From contig CAZGJW010000002.1 of NCBI GenBank assembly GCA_964525675.1, forward strand, positions 41,846-105,845: 64,000 nucleotides of DNA. The letters run 5' to 3'. Shown one piece after another: positions 31,386 to 38,390 of the stretch. The notes under the pieces were generated by a model that worked only from the letters and a program-made list of their open reading frames with translations, was not told the origin of the DNA and did no database searches. The stretch's first letter is position 1, and every line of letters starts with the position of its first letter. Origin of the DNA: CAYSRJ01 sp964525675 (GTDB taxonomy: Bacteria; Spirochaetota; B62-G9; DRHN01). The position numbers were made by a program, and so were the translations under genes.

Positions 31386-32408
31386 ATGAATGCAACTAGC
31401 AACCAGAGCGATAAAAAACGGCGGAAGGTTTCAAGTTATTTTATACGGATGCGTTCACTCAATGTATTTTTCATTTTTGTACTGCTCTTTGCCGTATTTG
31501 CGATTTTTTCCCCCGGACACCGATTTACGAGCGGTGAGAATATGCGCATTTTCCTTTCAACCGGCGCGGAGTTCACCATTGTTGCCATCGTCGTGGGCAT
31601 GCTCATGATTTCCGGCGAGTTCGACCTTTCCGTCGGCTCAATCCTTGTTTTTACCAGCTATATTTTTATTACTCTCTTCCACGCAGGAGTGCACATCCTT
31701 CTTTCACTGATTATTACCCTAATTGCAGGCGGCTTTGTGGGTTATATAAACGGCATTATTACGGTAAAGGCCAGGATACCCTCCTTTATTACGACCCTCG
31801 GAGCCATGCTTCTCTGGAGGGGGGTCACCATGTTACTTTCAGGCGGGCTCCAGCAGGGGCTCGTTCTTACTGAAAACCCTGTCATGTATAAAGCAATCAC
31901 GGGGGTCGTGGGAAAGATTATGCCCGCGCAGTTTTTGTGGTTTATCGGAATAACCGTTATCATAACGCTGATCATGCACTTCCATAAGTTCGGCAACTGG
32001 ATATTTACAACCGGAGACAACAAGATGGCGGCAAGGGCGATGGGGATCAATACGGACAGGATAAAGGTCGTCTGTTTTACCGTTGTGGGTATTGCGGTGG
32101 CATTTGCCGGAGTGATGCAGATGTTTCGGTCCGAAACCTTTTCGGCGCGTGCAGGAGACGGATGGGAGCTCAAAGCGATTGCCGCCGCGGTTGTCGGAGG
32201 CACCGCGCTCACAGGCGGTATGGGCACGATGATGGGCGTATTCTGGGGAGCCCTTGTTATTGCCATTATCGAGAACGGGCTTATCTTTATGAGAATTCAG
32301 TACTGGTGGACATTCACTATTTTCGGCGTTATCATCGTGTCTACCGCAATTATCAGCAGGTATTTTGATCAGAGGAGGACGATGCTCGGCGCTGAAAAAA
32401 ATGTTTGA
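31386..32408 (+). CDS. Sugar ABC transporter permease (BPD_transp_2 family), second of two
   Basis: The 340-residue membrane protein is a paralogue of the permease at 29464. It shares FTIVAIVVGMLMISGEFDLSVGS, GAMLLWRGVTMLLSGG, GDNKMAARAMGINTDRIK and IAAAVVGGTALTGGMGTMMGVFWG. A polar N-terminus (NQSDKKRRKVSSYF) precedes the first helix. It should complete a heterodimeric CUT2-type channel. Its stop codon TGA (32406-32408) lies inside the -35 box of the trp promoter, so the two transcription units abut with no spacer. Confidence 0.9.
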   Translation: MNATSNQSDKKRRKVSSYFIRMRSLNVFFIFVLLFAVFAIFSPGHRFTSGENMRIFLSTGAEFTIVAIVVGMLMISGEFDLSVGSILVFTSYIFITLFHAGVHILLSLIITLIAGGFVGYINGIITVKARIPSFITTLGAMLLWRGVTMLLSGGLQQGLVLTENPVMYKAITGVVGKIMPAQFLWFIGITVIITLIMHFHKFGNWIFTTGDNKMAARAMGINTDRIKVVCFTVVGIAVAFAGVMQMFRSETFSARAGDGWELKAIAAAVVGGTALTGGMGTMMGVFWGALVIAIIENGLIFMRIQYWWTFTIFGVIIVSTAIISRYFDQRRTMLGAEKNV

Positions 32409-32433
32409 CAAAAATCATGGAATGTACTATAAA
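32405..32433 (+). promoter_or_regulatory. Promoter of the trp leader-trpB2 unit
   Basis: A perfect TTGACA (32405-32410), a 17-base spacer and TATAAA (32428-32433) form a near-consensus sigma-70 promoter. It overlaps the stop codon of the upstream permease gene. Transcription is expected to start near 32440. Confidence 0.85.
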
Positions 32434-32464
32434 TAGTGACTACTATACATAGTGACTACTATAC
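32433..32464 (+). promoter_or_regulatory. Two 16-bp direct repeats across the start site: candidate operator
   Basis: ATAGTGACTACTATAC occurs twice back to back (32433-32448 and 32449-32464). Each unit contains a TAGT/ACTA dyad. The first copy begins on the last base of the -10 box and spans the predicted start site, an ideal place for repressor binding. No TrpR-like gene is in the window, and the repeat does not match the Escherichia coli trp operator beyond CTA-rich content. Confidence 0.6.
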
Positions 32465-32484
32465 ATAAGAACCAGAGGATTGCA

Positions 32485-32550
32485 ATGGAAAACGACATGG
32501 ATACTATGATAAAGAGCAATAATTGGTGGTGGTGGGCTGAGACTCCGTAG
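32485..32550 (+). CDS. trpL: trp operon leader peptide with four consecutive Trp codons
   Basis: An ATG at 32485 preceded by AGAGGA (5-base spacing) opens a 21-codon frame ending in TAG at 32548-32550. Four TGG codons stand in a row at 32524-32535, giving NNWWWWAETP at the C-terminus. Tryptophan is the rarest residue, so four in 21 next to a tryptophan synthase gene is strong evidence for a regulatory leader peptide. Scarce Trp-tRNA would stall the ribosome at 32524-32535. The frame is too short for automated gene callers and is likely to be missed in ordinary annotation. Confidence 0.9.
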   Translation: MENDMDTMIKSNNWWWWAETP

Positions 32551-32620
32551 GATTAGTCCATCCTGAAAGGCATATTCGCCGTGGGCTTCTCCCCGGAGAG
32601 AAGTTCCACGGTTTTTTATT
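32532..32620 (+). promoter_or_regulatory. trp attenuator: competing helices and first terminator
   Basis: The heptamer GTGGGCT occurs at 32532-32538 (end of the Trp codons, segment 1) and at 32581-32587 (segment 3). AGTCCAT at 32555-32561 (segment 2) can pair with either. Segment 3 is also the 5' arm of a terminator. CCGTGG (32579-32584) and CTTCTC pair with GAGAAG and CCACGG (32606-32611), followed by TTTTTT at 32612-32617. Helix 1:2 is therefore compatible with termination, and helix 2:3 prevents it. A ribosome stalled on the Trp codons covers segment 1 and favours read-through, whereas one at the stop codon covers segment 2 and favours termination. Confidence 0.85.
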
Positions 32621-32627
32621 ATTGAGG

Positions 32628-32660
32628 CCGTGGGCGAGAGAAATCGCTTACGGTTTTTTT
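32628..32660 (+). terminator. Second, tandem terminator of the trp leader
   Basis: CCGTGGGCGA (32628-32637) pairs with TCGCTTACGG (32644-32653) over 10 positions including two G-U pairs, followed by TTTTTTT. Its 5' arm can also pair with the 3' arm of the first terminator (CCACGG, 32606-32611), so the two terminators are mutually linked. Confidence 0.8.
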
Positions 32661-32737
32661 ATTGCAGAAACTTGACGCACTGATCGGATATTGGTGCGGC
32701 ATGACTATAAAAAATACTTTTACTAAGGAGAAAGAAA

Positions 32738-34105
32738 ATGGTTGAAACGACGAAGTACACACTTGAAGAAAAGGACATCCCCACAGCGTGGTACAACATC
32801 CTCGCTGACCTGCCGGAGCCTCTTCCACCACCCCTTCACCCGGGAACGGGCAAACCTCTCGGACCTGAGGATCTTGCGCCGCTCTTCCCCATGGAGCTTA
32901 TAAAACAGGAGATGAGCCCCGAGCGCTACATCGAGATTCCCGAAGAGGTGAGGGACATATACAAGATGTGGAGGCCGACGACGATATTCAGGGCGCGACG
33001 TCTGGAGAAGATGCTCGATACACCGGCAAAGATTTACTATAAGTACGAAGGAACGAGCCCCCCGGGGAGCCATAAGCCGAACACAGCGGTTGCGCAGGCG
33101 TACTACAACAAGAAGGAGGGGATTAAACGCATTACCACAGAAACCGGCGCCGGCCAGTGGGGGAGCGCGCTCGCCTTTGCAGGCGCATGCTTCGACATTG
33201 AAATCAAGGTGTATATGGTAAAGGTGAGCTTCTTCCAGAAGCCGTATAGAAGAGTAATGATGCAGACATGGGGGGCCAACTGTATTCCGAGTCCGTCTCC
33301 GGAGACGAAGTCCGGGCGGGCGATGCTCGAGAAAGACCCGGATTGTCCGGGGAGCCTCGGCCTTGCTATAAGCGAGGCTGTGGAGGAGGCGATGTCCAGG
33401 GATGATACCCACTATTCTCTCGGCAGTGTTCTCAACCATGTGCTGCTGCACCAGACGGTCGTCGGCCTTGAAGCAAAGAAGGCGATGGAAAACCTCGGAG
33501 TGTATCCCGATGTTATCGTGGGATGCGTCGGCGGCGGCTCGAACTTTGGAGGGGTGTTTCTGCCGTTTCTCAAGGATAAGATAGACGGGAAAAAACCAGA
33601 CCTTCGCATTGTGAACACAGAACCTTTCAGCTGCCCAACTCTTACCAAGGGGCCCTATGAGTACGATTTTGGTGATGAGGCGGGCCTGACGCCCCTGCTC
33701 AAGATGAATACACTCGGACACGGATTCATACCGCCGCCAGTCCATGCAGGCGGACTGCGGTATCACGGCATGGCGCCGATTATATGTCATCTGCTGAACC
33801 TTGGACTTGTTGAAGCGAAGGCAGTTCACCAGTTAGAGACCTTCGAGGCCGGGGTGACCTTCGCCAGGTCGGAGGGTATTATCAGTGCTCCTGAAACAGA
33901 TCATGCAATCCTGGCTACCATGCAAGAAGCTCTCGAGTGCAAGAAAACGGGAGAGGCAAAGACCATACTGCTTGCGCACAGCGGCCACGGCCATGTGGAT
34001 ATGGCAGCATATGAAGCCTATTTCGACGGCAAGCTGCAAAACTACGAGTACCCGCAGGAAAAAATCGAAGAGGCCCTGAAGGAAGTACCAAGAGTGGGAG
34101 CATAA
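32738..34105 (+). CDS. trpB: Tryptophan synthase beta chain, TrpB2 type
   Basis: TrpB joins indole and L-serine to tryptophan with pyridoxal phosphate. The 455-residue protein has the long N-terminus and motifs of the TrpB2 subgroup: YYKYEGTSPPGSHKPNTA with the PLP-binding Lys113, then TTETGAGQWGSALAFAG, the phosphate loop GCVGGGSNFGG, and a C-terminal LLAHSGHGHVD. TrpB2 enzymes usually act without a tight TrpA partner, either salvaging indole or using O-phosphoserine. No trpA or other trp gene is adjacent. AAGGAGAAAG lies just before the ATG. Expression is predicted to be controlled by tryptophan through the upstream leader peptide and tandem terminators. Two inverted repeats follow the gene. 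Confidence 0.95.
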   Translation: MVETTKYTLEEKDIPTAWYNILADLPEPLPPPLHPGTGKPLGPEDLAPLFPMELIKQEMSPERYIEIPEEVRDIYKMWRPTTIFRARRLEKMLDTPAKIYYKYEGTSPPGSHKPNTAVAQAYYNKKEGIKRITTETGAGQWGSALAFAGACFDIEIKVYMVKVSFFQKPYRRVMMQTWGANCIPSPSPETKSGRAMLEKDPDCPGSLGLAISEAVEEAMSRDDTHYSLGSVLNHVLLHQTVVGLEAKKAMENLGVYPDVIVGCVGGGSNFGGVFLPFLKDKIDGKKPDLRIVNTEPFSCPTLTKGPYEYDFGDEAGLTPLLKMNTLGHGFIPPPVHAGGLRYHGMAPIICHLLNLGLVEAKAVHQLETFEAGVTFARSEGIISAPETDHAILATMQEALECKKTGEAKTILLAHSGHGHVDMAAYEAYFDGKLQNYEYPQEKIEEALKEVPRVGA

Positions 34106-34162
34106 CTACACTGCGGCTTCGATAACGATCGAGGTTCTCGCATACAGAAAGCGAACGAAGTA

Positions 34163-34248
34163 CAGCCTGTTAACAGGCTGAGCATAGATTTTCGGCAGAT
34201 ACAGTACTGCCGGTGTATTGAGGCCCGCCTGCAGCTTAACGGGCCTCA
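34163..34248. other. Two inverted repeats between trpB and cysE
   Basis: CAGCCTGTTAACAGGCTG (34163-34180) is a perfect palindrome. TGAGGCCCG (34219-34227) pairs perfectly with CGGGCCTCA (34240-34248). The genes converge here, so the hairpins may end transcription from both sides, though neither has a T-run. Confidence 0.5.
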
Positions 34249-34308
34249 TTCAGCCAGCCATGGGCCGGCTGAACCTCCAGAAAGGGAAGTGGCAGGTGCG
34301 GAGCTTAA

Positions 34309-34965
34309 TCAGTCCGTCCTGTCCGCTTTCCCCTTTAATTCGGCAAGCTCCTTCTCCAGGTGATGTATCCTTTTCCGCAAATCATCTATAACCTTTTTAA
34401 TGGGGTCGATTATCTTTGTGTGGTTGAGATCGACCCGATGATCTTTTACGATATGCTTGCCGGCCTCGCGTGCCGGTGTGCCGACAACGGTTGTGAAAGG
34501 CTTGACATCCCTGAGCACCACGGAATTTGCTCCAACTTTTGCGCAGTCACCCACTGTAATAGGCCCGAGTATAATTGCTCCTGACCCGATGACAACTTCA
34601 CATCCTATAGTAGGATGCCGTTTTTTCTTTTCAGACGAAACACCTCCAAGCACAACCCCCTGATACAGGGTGACATCGTCATTGATCTCTGCAGTCTCGC
34701 CGATCACAACGCCGGCACCATGATCGATGAAGAACCTCCTCCCTATCTGTGCACCCGGATGAATCTCTATATTGGTGAGAAACCTGACGAATTGCGACAG
34801 AATACGCGCTAAAAGTCGCAGTTTATGTCTCCAGAGAAAATGTGCGATTCTGTGCAGCCATATCGCCTTCAGCCCCGGATAACAGAAGAGAACCTCGAGC
34901 AGACTCTTTGCCGCCGGGTCTCGTTTAAAAACAACTCGCACATCCTCCGCCATCCTTTTGAACAT
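34309..34965 (-). CDS. cysE: Serine O-acetyltransferase
   Basis: This enzyme acetylates L-serine with acetyl-CoA, the first step of cysteine synthesis. The 218-residue protein has the short CysE form: an N-terminal helical region (GLKAIWLHRIAHFLWRH) and then a left-handed beta helix of hexapeptide repeats starting IEIHPGAQIGRRFFIDHG. The catalytic histidine lies in this last segment, and GETAEINDDVTLYQGVVLGG and VGTPAREAGKHI follow. The C-terminus adds a coiled-coil helix (DPIKKVIDDLRKRIHHLEKE) that is not in the minimal form. ATG 34965 has GGGGAGT 7 bases upstream. A GTG at 34980 lacks an SD. The cysK partner is not in the window. Confidence 0.92.
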   Translation of the reverse strand: MFKRMAEDVRVVFKRDPAAKSLLEVLFCYPGLKAIWLHRIAHFLWRHKLRLLARILSQFVRFLTNIEIHPGAQIGRRFFIDHGAGVVIGETAEINDDVTLYQGVVLGGVSSEKKKRHPTIGCEVVIGSGAIILGPITVGDCAKVGANSVVLRDVKPFTTVVGTPAREAGKHIVKDHRVDLNHTKIIDPIKKVIDDLRKRIHHLEKELAELKGKADRTD

Positions 34966-35093
34966 ACGTCTACTCCCCACGGTTATAGATTTATAATGTA
35001 ATGAGTTTTTGTGATGATAACACGAAAAAAAGTTAGCTTACCTAATAGAATGCTGGTGTAAAAAGTATGATGCACAATTATGAGTTTTAGGTG

Positions 35094-35122
35094 TTGCTTT
35101 TCACGATGAAGAGCAGCATAAT
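35094..35122 (+). promoter_or_regulatory. Possible promoter of the aminotransferase gene
   Basis: TTGCTT (35094-35099) and CATAAT (35117-35122) are 17 bases apart. The -10 is a good match and the -35 weak. It lies 40 bases before the ATG at 35161. Confidence 0.35.
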
Positions 35123-35160
35123 AAATTTTATTGAAAGTCCATATCATGAGGTCCGAGAAC

Positions 35161-36510
35161 ATGAATAAACCCCTGATGTCCAAACATTTCAAGGGAAGAA
35201 ACCCTTCAGCAATACGGCTTGCCCAGATAGAGTTTATGAAGAGAAGAGACCGGGTGAATCAAATAAATGTTGCAATTGGAAACGTCTCGCTTCCCATGCA
35301 CCCTGCAATGATCCGGCGTATGCGCAGTCTCGATGAACCGGAAAGCCCGTTCAGAGAAGGCGTGGTGAAATACACCGCCACAAGAGGGGTGGAGGAAACG
35401 AGGAGGGCATTTTTAAATATCATTGCATCAAGCGGTTTCGATACGACAGGCCTGCATGTGCAGGTTACGGATGGAGGAAGCCAGGCGATGGAACTGGTCA
35501 TTATTGGGGTATGCGGGCCTGCAGGGAGCGGGAAAAAACCGCTTCTCCTGGTTGATCCTGCATACGCGAATTATAGCCAGATGGCTGACAGGCTTGGCCG
35601 TACGGTTGTTTCGGTCCGAAGAAGCCTTTCCGGAAATGGAAAATTCGAGCTTCCCGATATTGATGCAATTGAGGGCGTTGTTGAAAAAAACAAACCGGGC
35701 GGCATCGTCATTATCCCCTACGATAATCCGACAGGCAACTTTTATGATTCGGTTGTAATGAAGAAAATTGCAAGGCTCTGTGTGAAATACAACATGTGGA
35801 TGATAAGCGATGAGGCCTACCGTGAGCTTTTATATACAGGAAGCAAGACTTCGAGTATCTGGGGAATAACCGAAGAAACTGTCCCGGGTATTGAAGGGAG
35901 ACGGATCAGCATAGAAACGGCATCGAAGGTATGGAATGCGTGCGGACTTCGTATTGGCGCACTTGTCACGGATAACAGGCAATTTCATGAAAAGGCTGTT
36001 GCGGAAAATACCGCAAACCTCTGTCCCAATGCAATCGGGCAGTATATCTTCGGCTCACTCGCGCATGAAAGCCGGAATGATCTGAACGAATGGTATAAAA
36101 GGCAGAGAGATTATTATAAGAGGATGATTTCGACGGTAAACGATGAGCTGAAACAGCGTTTGCCTGGAATAGTCGTTTCGAGACCCGATGCATCCATTTA
36201 TTCAGTCATCGATGTACGAGATGTCGTGGGGAACGGGTTCGAAGCCCGAGACTTCGTTCTGTACTGTGCCCGTGAGGGCGGGGTTGCTATCGACGATGAA
36301 ATATGGACACTGCTCGTTGCCCCAATGGAAGGGTTTTACAATAGCGCCTCCGGAGAAAAAAATCCCGGTGCAACTCAGATGCGGGTTGCATACGTTGAGC
36401 CGCTTGATAAAATGAGACGTGTTCCGCTTCTTTTCAGTATACTTTTAAAGCAGTATGTTGAAAAAAAGGGGATTGAAATAGCGGAGAGGGAAGAACTTAA
36501 AACGGGCTGA
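35161..36510 (+). CDS. Class I/II PLP-dependent aminotransferase
   Basis: The 449-residue protein has a fold-type I aminotransferase core. The substrate-loop region QINVAIGNVSLPMHPAM is near the start, and VTDGGSQAMELVIIGVCGP holds the PLP phosphate-contact region. YDNPTGNFYDS contains the Asn and Pro of the cofactor site, SDEAYRELLY carries the Asp and Tyr, and the Schiff-base lysine is in ISIETASKVWNACGLRIGA. The C-terminal arginine for the substrate carboxylate is likely in GATQMRVAYVEP. ATG 35161 is chosen over the 35131 opening. The amino donor cannot be assigned. The convergent NifX-like gene ends 4 bases after its stop. Confidence 0.88.
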   Translation: MNKPLMSKHFKGRNPSAIRLAQIEFMKRRDRVNQINVAIGNVSLPMHPAMIRRMRSLDEPESPFREGVVKYTATRGVEETRRAFLNIIASSGFDTTGLHVQVTDGGSQAMELVIIGVCGPAGSGKKPLLLVDPAYANYSQMADRLGRTVVSVRRSLSGNGKFELPDIDAIEGVVEKNKPGGIVIIPYDNPTGNFYDSVVMKKIARLCVKYNMWMISDEAYRELLYTGSKTSSIWGITEETVPGIEGRRISIETASKVWNACGLRIGALVTDNRQFHEKAVAENTANLCPNAIGQYIFGSLAHESRNDLNEWYKRQRDYYKRMISTVNDELKQRLPGIVVSRPDASIYSVIDVRDVVGNGFEARDFVLYCAREGGVAIDDEIWTLLVAPMEGFYNSASGEKNPGATQMRVAYVEPLDKMRRVPLLFSILLKQYVEKKGIEIAEREELKTG

Positions 36511-36513
36511 TAC

Positions 36514-36888
36514 TTAATACCAGTATCTGCCCCGGCCGTGCCTTCCCCGCACCCGAGGGCCGAATCCCGGTGCCTGACCCGGACTGAGATTTCCCGACAG
36601 GTATCTGTTGAGCGCTTCGTCAATCGGCCCAGTTATACCGGGGATGACCTGTATGCCGAACCCGGTAAGATAACCCCAGAACATTCTCTCTATACCTGCG
36701 CATATAAGGATATTCACCCCCTCTTCCCGCAGACACCGCATTTTTAAAAGAGGCGTATAACCGGACAGGTCGAGTGATTTTCGCTGGTACACTTCTCCCT
36801 GTTCGATGATTACAACGACAAACTCGTGCGCGATGCCGAGCCGCGGGGCGATCCGTTCTCCGAGCCTCGGAAGGGTGATTTTTTTCAT
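36514..36888 (-). CDS. Dinitrogenase iron-molybdenum cofactor-type (NifX/NifB C-terminal-like) small protein
   Basis: The 124-residue protein matches the NifX/NafY/MTH1175-type fold. It starts KITLPRLGERIAPRLGIAHEFVVVIIEQG, has CLREEGVNILICAGIERMFWGYLTGFGIQVIPGITGP, and ends with a Gly/Arg-rich tail GFGPRVRGRHGRGRYWY. Members outside nitrogen fixation are thought to bind or carry metal clusters. No nif genes are nearby, so a nitrogen-fixation role is unlikely. GGAGG is 4 bases before the ATG. It lies 39 bases downstream of a sigma-54 activator on the same strand and probably shares its mRNA. Confidence 0.85.
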   Translation of the reverse strand: MKKITLPRLGERIAPRLGIAHEFVVVIIEQGEVYQRKSLDLSGYTPLLKMRCLREEGVNILICAGIERMFWGYLTGFGIQVIPGITGPIDEALNRYLSGNLSPGQAPGFGPRVRGRHGRGRYWY

Positions 36889-36927
36889 TGGTCCTCCATT
36901 AAAACAGCTGGATATCAGCCGGTACCT

Positions 36928-38259
36928 TTACGTGGAGTTGCCTGTAAGGCCGTATTCCTTCATCTTCCGCCACAGGGTGGTCCTGTTGATTTTCAGAAAT
37001 TCCGCTGCTTTCGATCTGTTTCCGTCGAAAATCCTGAGCGCGTTTATGATTGCCGCCCTCTCCGCACCCTTCAGCCCGTCCATGCCTGCAGACGGATACG
37101 AAGCCGAGCGCTTCAGCTCCTCCGGCAGGCTGTCGACATCGATGTACCGGGACTTCGACATTACGAATGCGTGCTCGATTATATTTTCGAGCTCTCTGAT
37201 GTTGCCGTGAAAATCGTGGTTTATGAGTATGGAAAGCGCGTCCGCCGTCATCCCCTCGATATTTTTTCCCATAATGCTGTTGAACTTGTCGATGAATACT
37301 TGAACCAGAAGGGGTATGTCCTCTCTACGTTCTCTCAGTGGAGGAAGCTCGATCTTTATGACATTGAGCCTGTAATAGAGGTCTTCTCTGAATGTGCCTT
37401 CTTCCACGAGTGCCCGGAGCTCCCTGTTTGTTGCTGCGATGATTCTCACATCAACATGTACCGGTTCGACACCCCCGAGCGGTTCAAATGCCTTTTCCTG
37501 GATTACCCTGAGTAGTTTAACCTGCAGTGCGGGAGAAGTGTCGCTTATTTCATCCAGGAATATGGTGCCGCTGTCTGCAAGGGAGAACCTTCCCGGTTTG
37601 TTTGCGGTTGCATCCGTGAACGCACCTTTTTTATACCCGAAGAGCTCTGATTCCAGCAGTGTGTCCGGCAGGGCCCCGCAGTTTACCGCAATGAAGGGGC
37701 CGTTTTTTCGCCGTCCGGTGTTGTGGATGGCCCGGGCAAATACCTCTTTACCGCTCCCGCTTGGCCCCTGTATGAGTACATTTGCATTAGATTCGGCAAT
37801 ATCGGGCAGGATATCGAAGATCTGCAGTATTTTGTGGTTTTTGCTGAAGATATCTTCGTATTGATAGCTCTTTTTGACCTCTCTTCTCAGCGCCTCTATA
37901 ATACGAATATCTCGGAATGTTTCGATCCCGCCGTTGATTCTGCCGGCAGGGTCACGAAGTACGCTTGTGCTCACAACAACGGGAACGATTTGTCCGTCCC
38001 TGCTGAGAATATCAAGCGTCAACCCTTCGAGCTGCTTGCCGGTGGAGAGGGTCTGCTCCAGCGCACAGTCGCTTTGGCATATATTCGTCCTGAAAATTTC
38101 ATAGCAGAAGGAACCGATTGCCTCTTTGGGGGAAAAACCGGTGATTTGTGAGGCGGCCCTGTTGAAGGTGGTGATTCTGTACTCGAGATCGGTTGTGAAG
38201 ACACCGCAGTCGATACTGTCGAGTATGGCGCTGTACGTACGACTGTCTATCTCGTTCAT
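36928..38259 (-). CDS. Sigma-54-dependent transcriptional activator with N-terminal PAS domain
   Basis: The 443-residue protein has a PAS sensor (about residues 5-115) with a cysteine pair in TNICQSDCALEQTL, a position where such PAS domains often bind a metal or sense redox state. The AAA+ domain has Walker A GPSGSGKEVFARAIH, the sigma-54 contact loop GAFTDA (GAFTGA variant with G to D), Walker B SGTIFLDEISD, and arginine-finger region. The Fis-type helix-turn-helix is at the C-terminus (NRSKAAEFLKINRTTLWRKMKEYGL). It should activate sigma-54 promoters in response to a signal. The NifX-like gene follows. Targets were not identified. Confidence 0.93.
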   Translation of the reverse strand: MNEIDSRTYSAILDSIDCGVFTTDLEYRITTFNRAASQITGFSPKEAIGSFCYEIFRTNICQSDCALEQTLSTGKQLEGLTLDILSRDGQIVPVVVSTSVLRDPAGRINGGIETFRDIRIIEALRREVKKSYQYEDIFSKNHKILQIFDILPDIAESNANVLIQGPSGSGKEVFARAIHNTGRRKNGPFIAVNCGALPDTLLESELFGYKKGAFTDATANKPGRFSLADSGTIFLDEISDTSPALQVKLLRVIQEKAFEPLGGVEPVHVDVRIIAATNRELRALVEEGTFREDLYYRLNVIKIELPPLRERREDIPLLVQVFIDKFNSIMGKNIEGMTADALSILINHDFHGNIRELENIIEHAFVMSKSRYIDVDSLPEELKRSASYPSAGMDGLKGAERAAIINALRIFDGNRSKAAEFLKINRTTLWRKMKEYGLTGNST

Positions 38260-38390
38260 ACCACTGAAAAGGTAACGACCTTAGCGGGTTTTTGCAACTA
38301 CAATCGGGCGGGTGTAAATTGTCTTCTCTTTTTTTAATAATGAGTTATATAATGGTTGTTAAAAGGAACAGCATAATCGGAGACCGAACA

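Noticed and set aside
28317..32408. Assignment of the ABC transporter as an AI-2 (Lsr) system because an LsrF-type aldolase occurs in the window
   Set aside because: The binding protein does not resemble LsrB, the ATPase has one domain rather than two, and the genes are more than 10 kb from the aldolase.
32723..33829. A 368-codon frame on the minus strand, opposite trpB2
   Set aside because: It lies entirely inside the clearly recognisable trpB2 coding region and has no family similarity.
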